A DNA stretch of 64,000 nucleotides from an uncultured Clostridia bacterium (GTDB taxonomy: Bacteria; Bacillota; Clostridia; TANB77; CAG-508), in assembly GCA_949388605.1 (NCBI GenBank), contig CASKJV010000004.1, forward strand, positions 59,596 to 123,595, in the 5' to 3' direction. The notes beneath the pieces were generated by a model that saw only the letters and a program-made list of their open reading frames with translations, had not been told where the DNA came from and did not search any database. Made by a program: the position numbers and the translations under genes. Positions 9,104 through 18,411 of the stretch are shown in pieces; within the stretch, counting starts at the first letter, position 1; each line of letters opens with the position of its first letter.

Positions 9104-9791
9104 ATGAAAACAGCTTTAATAACTGGATGCAACAGAGGACTTGGAGAAGGAATAAGAAATGTTTTATTAGAAAGTGGATATAGAGTAATAGGTTTAAATA
9201 GAACAGTTAGTAATTGCAAAATAGATAATTATTTGGAAATAAAATGCGACATTTCATCATATAAAAATGTAGAAAAAATAAGTAATCAAATTGATGAAAA
9301 AATTGATTTAATAGTAATTAATGCAGGAATTAGAAGATTCAACAAAATGGAAAACATGAAAAAAGAAGATTGGGAGGCATCTGTAAATACAAACTTGAAT
9401 GGAGCATTTTATGTTTTAAACAAATTTATTGAGAATGTAAAAAAAGCCAAAGGAGATATTGTTATTGTTGGATCTCATTCTGAGAAATATACTTTTGAAG
9501 AAGGTTCAGCATATTGTTCTACAAAACTTGCTTTAAAAGGTATGGCAGAATGTTTAAGAGAAGAACTAAGATATGATGATATAAGAGTTATGTATTTATC
9601 TATTCGGAAGTATAAAAAACAGAGATCATAACATAGATGAAGAATGGAAATTAATGCCAGAAGAAATTGGTGAAGCAATAGAATGTCTTATAAAATTACC
9701 TAAAAAAGTTTATATGCCATATATAGATATGAGACCATTAAAGCCTTTAAAAGATGAAAAGAAAGGAATTGAGAAATTACAATATGTTTAA
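9104..9791 (+). CDS. SDR family oxidoreductase, reading frame interrupted by +1 shift at 9605 (ATT CGG A)
   Basis: TALITGCNRGLGEG, NAGIRRF, YCSTKLALKG (YxxxK). Downstream +1 frame continues GSIKNRDHNIDEEWKLMPEEIGEAIECL...YV to 9791 and overlaps the next start by 8 nt. Confidence 0.85.
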
Positions 9792-10779
9792 TGTAGAATG
9801 TAATTATCAAACAAATATAAATAAAGAAAATGAATTTATTGCAAATATAAAACAAAAAGAGAAAACATGTATAAAAACAATTAATGCTTATGGAGATAAG
9901 TTTAAAGATTTAAACGAGTTAATAACATTGATTTACAGTAAAGATGGAAAAACACATCATCATCCATTAACTGGTCCAATAAATGTAGAAAATGCTAAAC
10001 CAGGAGATGTCTTAAAAGTACATATTTATAAAATTGAAATCGAAGAAATGGCACAAAGCTTATCTAAAACAGCAGGAATTGATCCTCTAGAAAATGCAGA
10101 TATAGCAGATAGAATTCCAATAATATCAGAAAGAATTTCAAAAAATGAAATTGATTATAGCAATGGAATTAAGTTAGAATATAAGCCCATGATTGGAATG
10201 ATAGCAACAACACCAAAAAAAGAAAATATAAAAACAGGTCATGCAAAACGTATTAATGGAGGAAATTTAGATATTCCATTTATTACAGAAGGTGTGGATA
10301 TTTACATTCCTGTTGAAATAGAAGGAGCTGGATTATACTTAGGAGATGTTCATGGATTGCAAGGGTATGGTGAACTAAGTGGAATTGCAATGGAAGCTTC
10401 CAGTCAAGTAATTTTAGATGTAGAAGTATTAAAGCCAAGAAAAAAACTAGAAAATATTTTAGTTATAGGAAAAGAACCATTTTCTGGAAAAGAGTGTATT
10501 GGAATAGTTGGAGTTGGAAAAAAAATGAAAGTAGAAGATTCTGTCTATGATGCTTTTCAGGGAGGAATTAATATATTACAAGAACTAATACCAACAATGT
10601 CTAAAAACATGATTAAATCGCTTTTAACTTTAATTGGAAATAGTTTTAATGGGCAGGCATTTTCAAAAACTTCAGAATCAACAAGTATTATTGTAATAAG
10701 TAAAGAAAATATTGAAAGAGTAACTCGTAATTCATACGAAAACCTTTCAAATGAATTACAAGAAATTATGTTTCAATAA
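9784..10779 (+). CDS. Acetamidase/formamidase family protein
   Basis: HHHPLTGPINVENAKPGDVLKVHIYKIE, GDVHGLQGYGELSGIAMEAS; start at 9784 overlaps the SDR stop. Confidence 0.85.
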   Translation: MFNVECNYQTNINKENEFIANIKQKEKTCIKTINAYGDKFKDLNELITLIYSKDGKTHHHPLTGPINVENAKPGDVLKVHIYKIEIEEMAQSLSKTAGIDPLENADIADRIPIISERISKNEIDYSNGIKLEYKPMIGMIATTPKKENIKTGHAKRINGGNLDIPFITEGVDIYIPVEIEGAGLYLGDVHGLQGYGELSGIAMEASSQVILDVEVLKPRKKLENILVIGKEPFSGKECIGIVGVGKKMKVEDSVYDAFQGGINILQELIPTMSKNMIKSLLTLIGNSFNGQAFSKTSESTSIIVISKENIERVTRNSYENLSNELQEIMFQ

Positions 10780-10791
10780 AAATTAAATAGA

Positions 10792-10979
10792 GGATCACGA
10801 GTAATGCAGATAGAAACCAATGTTTTTCTCGTTGTCGTAGCTTCGAAGATTTTTGAAAAAAATCGTTGAAGTACGGATCACGAGCGAAGCGGGTAGAAAC
10901 CAATGTCTTTCTCGTTGTCGTAGCTTCGAGGATTTTTGAAAAAAAATCGTTGAAGTACGGATCACGAGCGAAGCGAGTG
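10792..10979. repeat. Tandem repeat, about 83-84 bp unit, 2 full copies plus partial third
   Basis: GGATCACGAG starts at 10792, 10875 and 10959; each unit carries TAGAAACCAATGTyTTTCTCGTTGTCGTAGCTTCGArGATTTTTGAAAAAAATCGTTGAAGTAC. Confidence 0.9.
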
Positions 10980-10992
10980 AAGGAGGAACCAA

Positions 10993-12171
10993 ATGAATAA
11001 TAAACCAATCATAAAATTAGGAGCAGTAAAAGGAAAATTAATACCAATTCTTCAAGAATATTTAAAAGAGCTTGAAATAGCACCAATAAAAAATTTAAGA
11101 AAACTAGTTCATACCTTCGAAAAAGAAAATTACATATTAGAAGTAACGCTTCTTAGATGGCAAGATATAAAAAAATATTGTCATGAATTTGATATGATAA
11201 TATATGGAAGTGACCAATGGCTAGAAAGCGGTCATAAATCAATGATTTCACTTAGATATTTTAAGCAAGAAAATTGTAGAATTAGTCTACTTGTAAAAAA
11301 AGAATTAGAAAATATGCCGTTTAGTTATTTTAAAGAAAGAAAAGTTGCAACCAGCTATGTAAATTTAGCTAAAGAATATTTAGGAATAAAAGAAGAAAAT
11401 ATTCTTGAAATATCTGGAAGTGTTGAAGCTGCTGTAACTTTAGATTGGGCTGATAGTATATTTGACATTGTTGAAACAGGAAAAAGTGCTGAAGAAAATG
11501 GGTTAATTGAATATAAAACTTTTGTGAAATTTGGTGCTATTTTAGCTACTAAGAAAGCTGAAAAAATACAATTATTTGAGAGCTTAGGTCTAATAAAAAA
11601 ACAAAATAAAGGTATGAGAATTGCATTTGATGGATTAGACGGTTCAGGAAAATCTACACTTGCAAAACATTTAGTTCAAAATCCAATAATTAATACAAAT
11701 TCTACAGTTTTAATTTGTCCATATTCTGGAAAGATTGGAAAACAAGCAAAATCTTTGTGGAATGCTGGAAAATATTTTGAATGGGCTACTATTATTGGAA
11801 AAAATCACTGGAGAGCGCCTGAATATGTAAATAGTGTTTATGATAGATCAATATTAACATTTATTACAGATTTAATTAATCAAAAATATACAGATGAAAA
11901 AATAATAGAAGCAATAGAAACTTGGGGACCACTACCAGAAGTAATATTTTTATGTGATTTATCACCAGAACTAGCTTTAGAAAGAAGTGATAAAAGAGTA
12001 GAAGAATTACAAGATCAATTTGATGAATTAGCTTCATTAAAAAAGTATTATGAATTATATCAAAAAGCAGTAGAATTTGTCGAAAATAAAAAAATAGTAA
12101 GAGTTATTAAATTAGATTCACGTAAACCTGTAGAAGAATTGATAAAAGATGTGGAAATTAATTTGAAATAA
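10993..12171 (+). CDS. Fusion: HisG-like ATP phosphoribosyltransferase + thymidylate-kinase-like P-loop kinase
   Basis: HisG motifs KVATSYVNLAKEYL, ILEISGSVEAAVTLDWADSIFDIVETGKSAEENGL; C-term MRIAFDGLDGSGKSTLAKHL Walker A. Confidence 0.85.
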   Translation: MNNKPIIKLGAVKGKLIPILQEYLKELEIAPIKNLRKLVHTFEKENYILEVTLLRWQDIKKYCHEFDMIIYGSDQWLESGHKSMISLRYFKQENCRISLLVKKELENMPFSYFKERKVATSYVNLAKEYLGIKEENILEISGSVEAAVTLDWADSIFDIVETGKSAEENGLIEYKTFVKFGAILATKKAEKIQLFESLGLIKKQNKGMRIAFDGLDGSGKSTLAKHLVQNPIINTNSTVLICPYSGKIGKQAKSLWNAGKYFEWATIIGKNHWRAPEYVNSVYDRSILTFITDLINQKYTDEKIIEAIETWGPLPEVIFLCDLSPELALERSDKRVEELQDQFDELASLKKYYELYQKAVEFVENKKIVRVIKLDSRKPVEELIKDVEINLK

Positions 12172-12313
12172 AATTAAACTTTTAATAAATTAGAATACTT
12201 TATCTATAAATTTAATAACATAAAAAATCTAATCAAGTAGTATTAAAAGTGTTAGATTAACTGGTTATAAATTGTTTATAAAAGTAAAATTTAAGAAAAG
12301 GAAAGTGATTAAT

Positions 12314-13075
12314 ATGGAAAAATATTTTGTAGATGGAAAGAAACCTGAAATTGAGGGGAAATCAAAGAAAATTTATAAGTTAGATAAAAATACATTTTTT
12401 ATGTGTTTTAAACCACATTTAAGATCAATAACATCAAAAAGAGAAGAAAATATTGAAGGAACTGATAAAGAAAGACTTATTGCTAATATGTATTTTATGA
12501 ATTTATTGGAAAGTAAAGGAATAAAAACTCAGATTAAGTCAAATAAAATTGAAAATATTGATGGTGTAGATGGAATAAAAGTAAAGAAAATAAAAACAAT
12601 TCCAATTGAATTTATTTGTAGATATTATGCAAGTGGAAGTATTGTAAGATTATATCCAAGTCTTGTAAAAGAAGGACAAAAATTTAAAACACCACTTTAT
12701 AAGTTTGATTTAAAGCAAGATATAAAAGTTTCAGGAGTAGATGACCCAACATTAAATGAGAATTATATTGTAGGATTAGAACTTTTAACAGAAGAACAAT
12801 TTATAAAAGCAAAAGCAATTTTAGCTGAAGTTGGAGAAATAATAAGAGAAGATTTAGAAAGTAAAAAGATAAAATTAGTAGATATGAAAATGGAATTAGG
12901 TTTTGATGAATTTGGAAATATTGTTGTAATAGATGAAATTTCACAAGATTGTATAAGAGCAAACGATATTAATACAGGTAAATCTCTTACCAAAGATGCT
13001 TTTAGACAATTAAAAAGTGACAAAGAAGTTTTGGAAATTTATAAAGAATTTAATAGAAGAGTTGTTAAAAATTAA
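12314..13075 (+). CDS. purC: SAICAR synthetase family protein (PurC-like)
   Basis: EGKSKKIYKL, IPIEFICRYYASGSIVR, KLVDMKMELGFDEFGNIVVIDEISQDCIRANDINTGKSLTKDAFR. Confidence 0.85.
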   Translation: MEKYFVDGKKPEIEGKSKKIYKLDKNTFFMCFKPHLRSITSKREENIEGTDKERLIANMYFMNLLESKGIKTQIKSNKIENIDGVDGIKVKKIKTIPIEFICRYYASGSIVRLYPSLVKEGQKFKTPLYKFDLKQDIKVSGVDDPTLNENYIVGLELLTEEQFIKAKAILAEVGEIIREDLESKKIKLVDMKMELGFDEFGNIVVIDEISQDCIRANDINTGKSLTKDAFRQLKSDKEVLEIYKEFNRRVVKN

Positions 13076-13103
13076 TTATGTATAAGTAAGGAATTATGTT
13101 ATT

Positions 13104-13550
13104 ATGGAAGAAAAATTATATGGTATATATGAATATATTCGTGATGAGAGCAAAATAACTTCAAGTGTATCAAATACTAAGAAAATCATATTAAAATTAA
13201 TGATAAATGATAATAAAACAATAGAGTATTGTAATACAAAAGCTTTAGAAGAAAGACAAGAAGTAGAGGAAGCGAAAATAGGAAAACATTTTCATAAAGG
13301 AATGAGTAAAAGAGAAATATTAGTTAATGAAATTTCTCAATATATGTATTGGTTAATTATTATGGACGTATCAAGAAAAATAAAATATGAAGATACTAAA
13401 GTATTTAAAAAAATAGAAGAAATTATTGATTTTATTGATATTTCTAAAATTGAAGAATGTCAAAATATAACAATTGGAGAAATTATTAATCACGATCTAG
13501 ATAATATGAGTCAAAAAGAATATTTAAAATATGTTATAAAAAATAACTAA
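13104..13550 (+). CDS. HisE/MazG-superfamily phosphoribosyl-ATP pyrophosphohydrolase-like protein
   Basis: [12 protein letters not shown]...[36 protein letters not shown] resembles HisE EExxE..EAxDLLYHLLVLL; operon position before HisA-HisI. Confidence 0.55.
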   Translation: MEEKLYGIYEYIRDESKITSSVSNTKKIILKLMINDNKTIEYCNTKALEERQEVEEAKIGKHFHKGMSKREILVNEISQYMYWLIIMDVSRKIKYEDTKVFKKIEEIIDFIDISKIEECQNITIGEIINHDLDNMSQKEYLKYVIKNN

Positions 13551-13575
13551 AATAAATATGAGGAGGAATTGTAAA

Positions 13576-14535
13576 ATGATAATACCTTCAATAGATATAA
13601 TGAATGGAAAAGTAGTTCAGTTAAAACAAGGAAAAGAAAAGGTATATGAAAATGATGATATAAACAAAGTAATAGAACAATATAGCATATTTCCAGAAAT
13701 AAATGTAATAGATTTAGATTCTGCCATGGGAAAAGGAAGTAATAAAGAATTAATCAAAGAAATATGTAAACAAATAGATTGTAATATTGGTGGAGGAATT
13801 AGAACTCTAAATATAGCACAAGAATATATAGAAGCAGGTGCAAAAAGTATTATAGTTGGAACAAAAGCTAATAAAGAATTTTTAAGTAAATTACCAAAAG
13901 AAAAAGTGGTGGTTGCCTTAGATGTTAAAGATGGAAAAATTGCAATTAATGGATGGCAAAAATTAGAAGAAGAAAATATTTATCAAAAAATGATAGAATT
14001 AGAAGACTATTGCAGAAAATATTTAGTTACAAATGTAAATGTAGAAGGTTTAAATGAAGGAACTAATTTAGAATTTTTTGAAAGTTTACTAGGAAAAACT
14101 AAAAATGACATTATGGTAGCAGGTGGAATTACAACAATTGATGAAATAAAACATATTCATAAATTAGGCTTAGATCAAGTTTTAGGAATGGCTATAACTT
14201 CTGGAAAATTGAATATAATAGATTGCTATATTGAAATTATGGATTTTGAAAAACAACAAGGGTTAATCCCAACAATAGTTCAAGATGTTCATACAAAAGA
14301 AGTTTTAATGTTAGCATACTCTAATAAAGAAAGTTTGAAGAAAACTTATGAATTAAAATTAGCTACATATTATAGTAGATCTAGAAAATCATTATGGATT
14401 AAAGGTCAAAAAAGTGGAAATATACAAGAAATCAAAAAAGTATATTTAGACTGTGACTCAGATACATTATTATTTTTAGTATCACAGAAAGGAGTAGCAT
14501 GTCATAGAAATAAAAGAACATGCTTTGAAGTATAG
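13576..14535 (+). CDS. HisA-HisI bifunctional fusion (ProFAR isomerase + PR-AMP cyclohydrolase)
   Basis: His[55 protein letters not shown]; His[27 protein letters not shown]...[20 protein letters not shown]...[12 protein letters not shown]. Confidence 0.9.
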   Translation: MIIPSIDIMNGKVVQLKQGKEKVYENDDINKVIEQYSIFPEINVIDLDSAMGKGSNKELIKEICKQIDCNIGGGIRTLNIAQEYIEAGAKSIIVGTKANKEFLSKLPKEKVVVALDVKDGKIAINGWQKLEEENIYQKMIELEDYCRKYLVTNVNVEGLNEGTNLEFFESLLGKTKNDIMVAGGITTIDEIKHIHKLGLDQVLGMAITSGKLNIIDCYIEIMDFEKQQGLIPTIVQDVHTKEVLMLAYSNKESLKKTYELKLATYYSRSRKSLWIKGQKSGNIQEIKKVYLDCDSDTLLFLVSQKGVACHRNKRTCFEV

Positions 14536-14537
14536 AT

Positions 14538-15029
14538 ATGCCAGGATATATAATACATTTAGCAATATCAAAAAAGCAAATTGAATTAAGCAATATACAA
14601 AATAAAGAAGAATTTATACGAGGAACAATTGCTCCAGATTTATTAAAAAAAGCAGGGATAGATTCTCATTATGGATATAGTAGTAACCCAAATTTAAAAA
14701 AATTTTTAGAAAACAATTCTTTAAAATCTGATTATAATAAAGGATATTTTTTACATTTAGCAACAGATTATCTATTTTATAATAAATTTTTAGAAAAATG
14801 GTCTCCCCAAATATATGAGGATTATAATGTTTTAAATAAAATATTAGTAGATAAATATAAAATACAAATTCCAAAAGAGGTTGAAAAGGATATTAAATTT
14901 GAAGAGAAAAGCTTAACAATTTTAAATTTAGATGATATAATTTCTTTTATAGAGAATGTAGGAAAAATACCAATAAATCAAATGTATCGAAAATATATGG
15001 GAGAAATAAATTATGAAAGTGAAAAGTAA
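14538..15029 (+). CDS. Hypothetical protein, His/Asp-rich hydrolase-like (zinc-dependent PLC-like?)
   Basis: GYIIHLAISKK...GTIAPDLLKK...KGYFLHLATDYLFYNKF; translationally coupled to HisA-HisI. Confidence 0.5.
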   Translation: MPGYIIHLAISKKQIELSNIQNKEEFIRGTIAPDLLKKAGIDSHYGYSSNPNLKKFLENNSLKSDYNKGYFLHLATDYLFYNKFLEKWSPQIYEDYNVLNKILVDKYKIQIPKEVEKDIKFEEKSLTILNLDDIISFIENVGKIPINQMYRKYMGEINYESEK

Positions 15030-15774
15030 TGTAATAATATTTAGTACAGACAACAAAGAAAGAACAGATGTAAGAAGACTTAAAGAAAAGAAATTACAAA
15101 TTGCATTAGATAATCAAAATAACTTGCCAGAGTTTGAAGTTAATAATAAAGAAGACGTAAAAATAATGGTATGTAATCGCTTAAAAGAAATGTTTGGAAC
15201 TACAAAATTCTATATAGAGCAATTATATACTTGGGGAAATACACAATATTATGATGAAAATACAGAATTAATTGTATCTTATTTAGTTATAGTAAATAAA
15301 GAGCATATAAAAAATGAATTTTTACCAGTTGATTTTTATGATATAACAATTGAAGATTTAGAAGATGTTAGAAGAATACAAAAAGTAACTTTAGAAAGTG
15401 AAAATAAAACAATAGAATATGAAATAGAAACATTGGTAAAAAAAGAAAGAAATAATGTCGAATATATTAATAAATTGGTAGGTAAATCAGAAATTTCAGA
15501 GCTAACTTCAATTATTATTCATACAGGTATTAAAAGATTAAGAAACAGAATTGAAAATACTAATATTGCATTTAGTTTTTTATTAGAAGAATTTACTATT
15601 TCAGAACTTCAACAAGTTTATGAGATAATATTAGACAAAAGATTAGTAGCAGCAAATTTTAGAAAGAAAATAGATCCAATGATAAAGAAAACAGAAAAAG
15701 TAGTTAAAGAATCTGCTTTTAGACCATCTAATAAGTATATTTTTAATGAGGATTTTTTAGAATATTGGGTATAA
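15013..15774 (+). CDS. NrtR-like regulator: Nudix-like domain with degenerate Nudix box + winged helix
   Basis: FYIEQLYTWGNTQYYDENTELIVSYLVIV and FSFLLEEFTISELQQVYEIILDKRLVAANFRKKIDPM...RPSNKYIFN. Confidence 0.75.
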   Translation: MKVKSNVIIFSTDNKERTDVRRLKEKKLQIALDNQNNLPEFEVNNKEDVKIMVCNRLKEMFGTTKFYIEQLYTWGNTQYYDENTELIVSYLVIVNKEHIKNEFLPVDFYDITIEDLEDVRRIQKVTLESENKTIEYEIETLVKKERNNVEYINKLVGKSEISELTSIIIHTGIKRLRNRIENTNIAFSFLLEEFTISELQQVYEIILDKRLVAANFRKKIDPMIKKTEKVVKESAFRPSNKYIFNEDFLEYWV

Positions 15775-15882
15775 TCAATTATGGTTATCTACATCATTAT
15801 CCTAAAATATTTAAATATATGCACATTAATGACATTTTATAGTATTAATGTACATTCCAAATTGTCAAAAAAAGGAGAAAAA

Positions 15883-16455
15883 ATGAAAGAAGAAATTATA
15901 ATCGCTTCAGGAAATAAAGGAAAAATAAAAGAAGCACAAGAAATTTTAAGTGAATATAAAGTAATTCCTATAAAAGAAATAGGAGTTGATATAGATGTGG
16001 AAGAAGATAAAGAAACTTTTGAAGAAAATGCTATAAAGAAAGCATCTGAAATATCAAAATATTTGAATGGGAAAAGATGTATTTCAGATGATTCTGGAAT
16101 TGAAATTGAATATCTTAATGGATTTCCAGGAGTGTTTACAAAGAGATGGCATTCAGGAACTGATAGAGATAGAAATTTAGAAATTATAAAAAAATTAGAA
16201 GGTATTCCTAAAGAAAAAAGAAAAATTAAATGGATAAGTGCGATTGCTTTAGCTGAAGGAGATAAGATTATTACTGCAGTAGCATATATTGAAGGATATG
16301 TTGCTGAAAATGTAAGAGGAGAAAACGGTTTTGGATTTGATGAAATATTCGAATTAGAAAATGGAAAAACTCTTGCTGAATTATCAAGTGAAGAAAAAAA
16401 TGAACTAAGTGCTAGAAAAATGGCATTAGAAATATTAAGAGATAAGTTGAAATAA
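15883..16455 (+). CDS. RdgB/HAM1 family non-canonical purine NTP pyrophosphatase
   Basis: IIASGNKGKIKEAQEIL, CISDDSGIEIEYLNGFPGVFTKRW; ATG 15883 after aaaggag. Confidence 0.9.
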   Translation: MKEEIIIASGNKGKIKEAQEILSEYKVIPIKEIGVDIDVEEDKETFEENAIKKASEISKYLNGKRCISDDSGIEIEYLNGFPGVFTKRWHSGTDRDRNLEIIKKLEGIPKEKRKIKWISAIALAEGDKIITAVAYIEGYVAENVRGENGFGFDEIFELENGKTLAELSSEEKNELSARKMALEILRDKLK

Positions 16456-16601
16456 ATATATTTAGTATAAAAACAAACTATTTAAATCTGTTTAAAATGT
16501 TTAGAAATTATAAAAGTGCTTATTTTTTGATAAATAAAAGTAATTTTAATAAATACTAAGATTGTTGTTTTTGGTTAAACTAAAATTGGAGGAATTTTTA
16601 T

Positions 16602-17600
16602 ATGTTTAAACCAAACGCAATTTATTATGAAAAGGATGTAGAAAATTACAAATTAGGTAAAGAACTTTTAGAAAAATATAATGATATTCCCAAAGTTATA
16701 ATCGATAGTCATAATAATATAGAAGAAATGAGGAAAAAGCAAAATTCTGAATTTCCATATATGAAAAGAAATTTGATTATAGGAGTTAGAAAAACGCATA
16801 AATTTGTCGAAAATCATAAGGTATCTGATTATTTAGTACCATATACTTCATCTGGTTGTACAGCTATGTGTTTGTATTGTTACTTAGTATGTAATTATAA
16901 TAAATGTGCATATTTAAGAATTTTTGTTAATAGAGAACAAATGCTAGATAAAATATTTAAAACTGCAAATAAATCTGATAAAGAATTAACTTTTGAGATA
17001 GGAAGCAATAGTGATTTAATTTTGGAAAATCTAATAACAGGTAATTTAGAATGGACAATTAAAGAATTTAGTAAAACAAATAAAGGTTATTTAACTTTTC
17101 CAACAAAATTTGATATGGTTGATTCAATATGTAATATTAAACATAATGGTAGAATTATCGTAAGAATGAGTGTAAATCCAGAAAAAATTATTAATCAAAT
17201 TGAAATAGGAACTTCGAAATTAGCAGATAGAGTAAAAGCAATTAATAAATTAAAAATTGCAGGATATAAAATAGGAATATTAATAGCGCCAGTAATTATG
17301 ATAGATAACTGGAAAGAAGAATATGAAAATTTAATTAAATATTTACATGAAACTTTATCTTTAGAAGTAAAACAAGAAGTATTTTTTGAAGTTATTTTTA
17401 TGACTTATAGCTATGTTCATAGAATGATTAATCAAGAGGCATTTCCTAATGCAATAAATTTATATAACAAAGAATTAATGACTGGTAGAGGTAGAGGCAA
17501 GTATATGTATAAATCTGCAATTAAACAAGAAGGAGAAGAATTTTTTAGAAAAACTTTAAATAAATATTTCCCAAATAATAAAATTATTTATATAGTGTAA
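16602..17600 (+). CDS. Spore photoproduct lyase (SPL)-family radical SAM protein
   Basis: TSSGCTAMCLYCYL (CxxxCxxC), FPTKFDMVDSI, RMSVNPEKIINQIEIGTSKLADRVKAINKLKIAGYKIGILIAPV. Confidence 0.85.
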   Translation: MFKPNAIYYEKDVENYKLGKELLEKYNDIPKVIIDSHNNIEEMRKKQNSEFPYMKRNLIIGVRKTHKFVENHKVSDYLVPYTSSGCTAMCLYCYLVCNYNKCAYLRIFVNREQMLDKIFKTANKSDKELTFEIGSNSDLILENLITGNLEWTIKEFSKTNKGYLTFPTKFDMVDSICNIKHNGRIIVRMSVNPEKIINQIEIGTSKLADRVKAINKLKIAGYKIGILIAPVIMIDNWKEEYENLIKYLHETLSLEVKQEVFFEVIFMTYSYVHRMINQEAFPNAINLYNKELMTGRGRGKYMYKSAIKQEGEEFFRKTLNKYFPNNKIIYIV

Positions 17601-17658
17601 TATAAATAATAATTATAAAGAAAGTAAGTCTTTTATATAACAAAGGAGAGTAATAGCT

Positions 17659-18372
17659 ATGTCAAAAAAATTAGTAACAATTGGCGGAGGAAAAATTTTA
17701 GGCTGGAATTTTGATACAAAAGATTCAAATCAAAATTTATACGAAACTGAAAATATAGATAGGGAAATTGTTAAACTATCAGAAAAAGAACATCCTAAAT
17801 TATTATTTATTGGAACTGCTTCTAGAGAAAATCCTATATACTTTAATGCAATAAGAAACATTTTTCAAAATTTAGGTTGTGAAGTAGACTATTTACAAAT
17901 CATAAATAATAATAATACTGAAAAAATAAAAGAAAAAGTATTAAATTCTGATATTATATATATTGGTGGTGGAAATACAAGATTTATGCTACAAGAATGG
18001 GAACAAGTAAATTTGAAAGATATTTTATTTGAAGCATATAATAATGGTATTGTTATATCTGGATTTAGTGCTGGTGCTTATTGTTGGTTTAAATATAATT
18101 ATGAGTTAATAGAAGGTTTTAATGCTATAAATGCAGTTGTATGTGTACATTATAATGAAAAAAACGATAATAAGAAAAAACAATTTTTTGAAGTATTAAA
18201 AAATAAAAACATGATAGGAATTGCACTAGATAATGGTGTTGCATTAGAAATAATAGATAATAATATTAAAATATTAAAAAGCCTTAAAAATGCAAATGCA
18301 TATAGAATAAAATATGTGAATGGAAAAGTAGAAACAGAGATTTTGAATGAAGATAATATTTATGAAATATAA
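17659..18372 (+). CDS. Peptidase S51 (dipeptidase E-like) family protein
   Basis: IIYIGGGNTRFML...VISGFSAGAYCWF nucleophile elbow. Confidence 0.85.
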   Translation: MSKKLVTIGGGKILGWNFDTKDSNQNLYETENIDREIVKLSEKEHPKLLFIGTASRENPIYFNAIRNIFQNLGCEVDYLQIINNNNTEKIKEKVLNSDIIYIGGGNTRFMLQEWEQVNLKDILFEAYNNGIVISGFSAGAYCWFKYNYELIEGFNAINAVVCVHYNEKNDNKKKQFFEVLKNKNMIGIALDNGVALEIIDNNIKILKSLKNANAYRIKYVNGKVETEILNEDNIYEI

Positions 18373-18376
18373 TTAT

Positions 18377-18411
18377 AAAGTGTTGGAAAATATTTCCAGC
18401 ACTTTATTTTT
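18377..18411 (+). terminator. Rho-independent terminator hairpin
   Basis: TAAAGTGTTGGAAAATATTTCCAGCACTTTATTTTT. Confidence 0.75.

Noticed and set aside
10792-10979. Possible CRISPR array
   Set aside because: Units are near-identical over their whole length with no variable spacers and no cas genes in the window.
10766-11008. Two minus-strand ORFs with repeated SFARDPYFNDFFSKIL peptide
   Set aside because: The peptide repetition simply reflects the ~83-bp tandem DNA repeat; no independent coding support.
10993-14535. Ordinary histidine biosynthesis operon
   Set aside because: HisB, HisC, HisD, HisF and HisH are absent and HisG is fused to a kinase.
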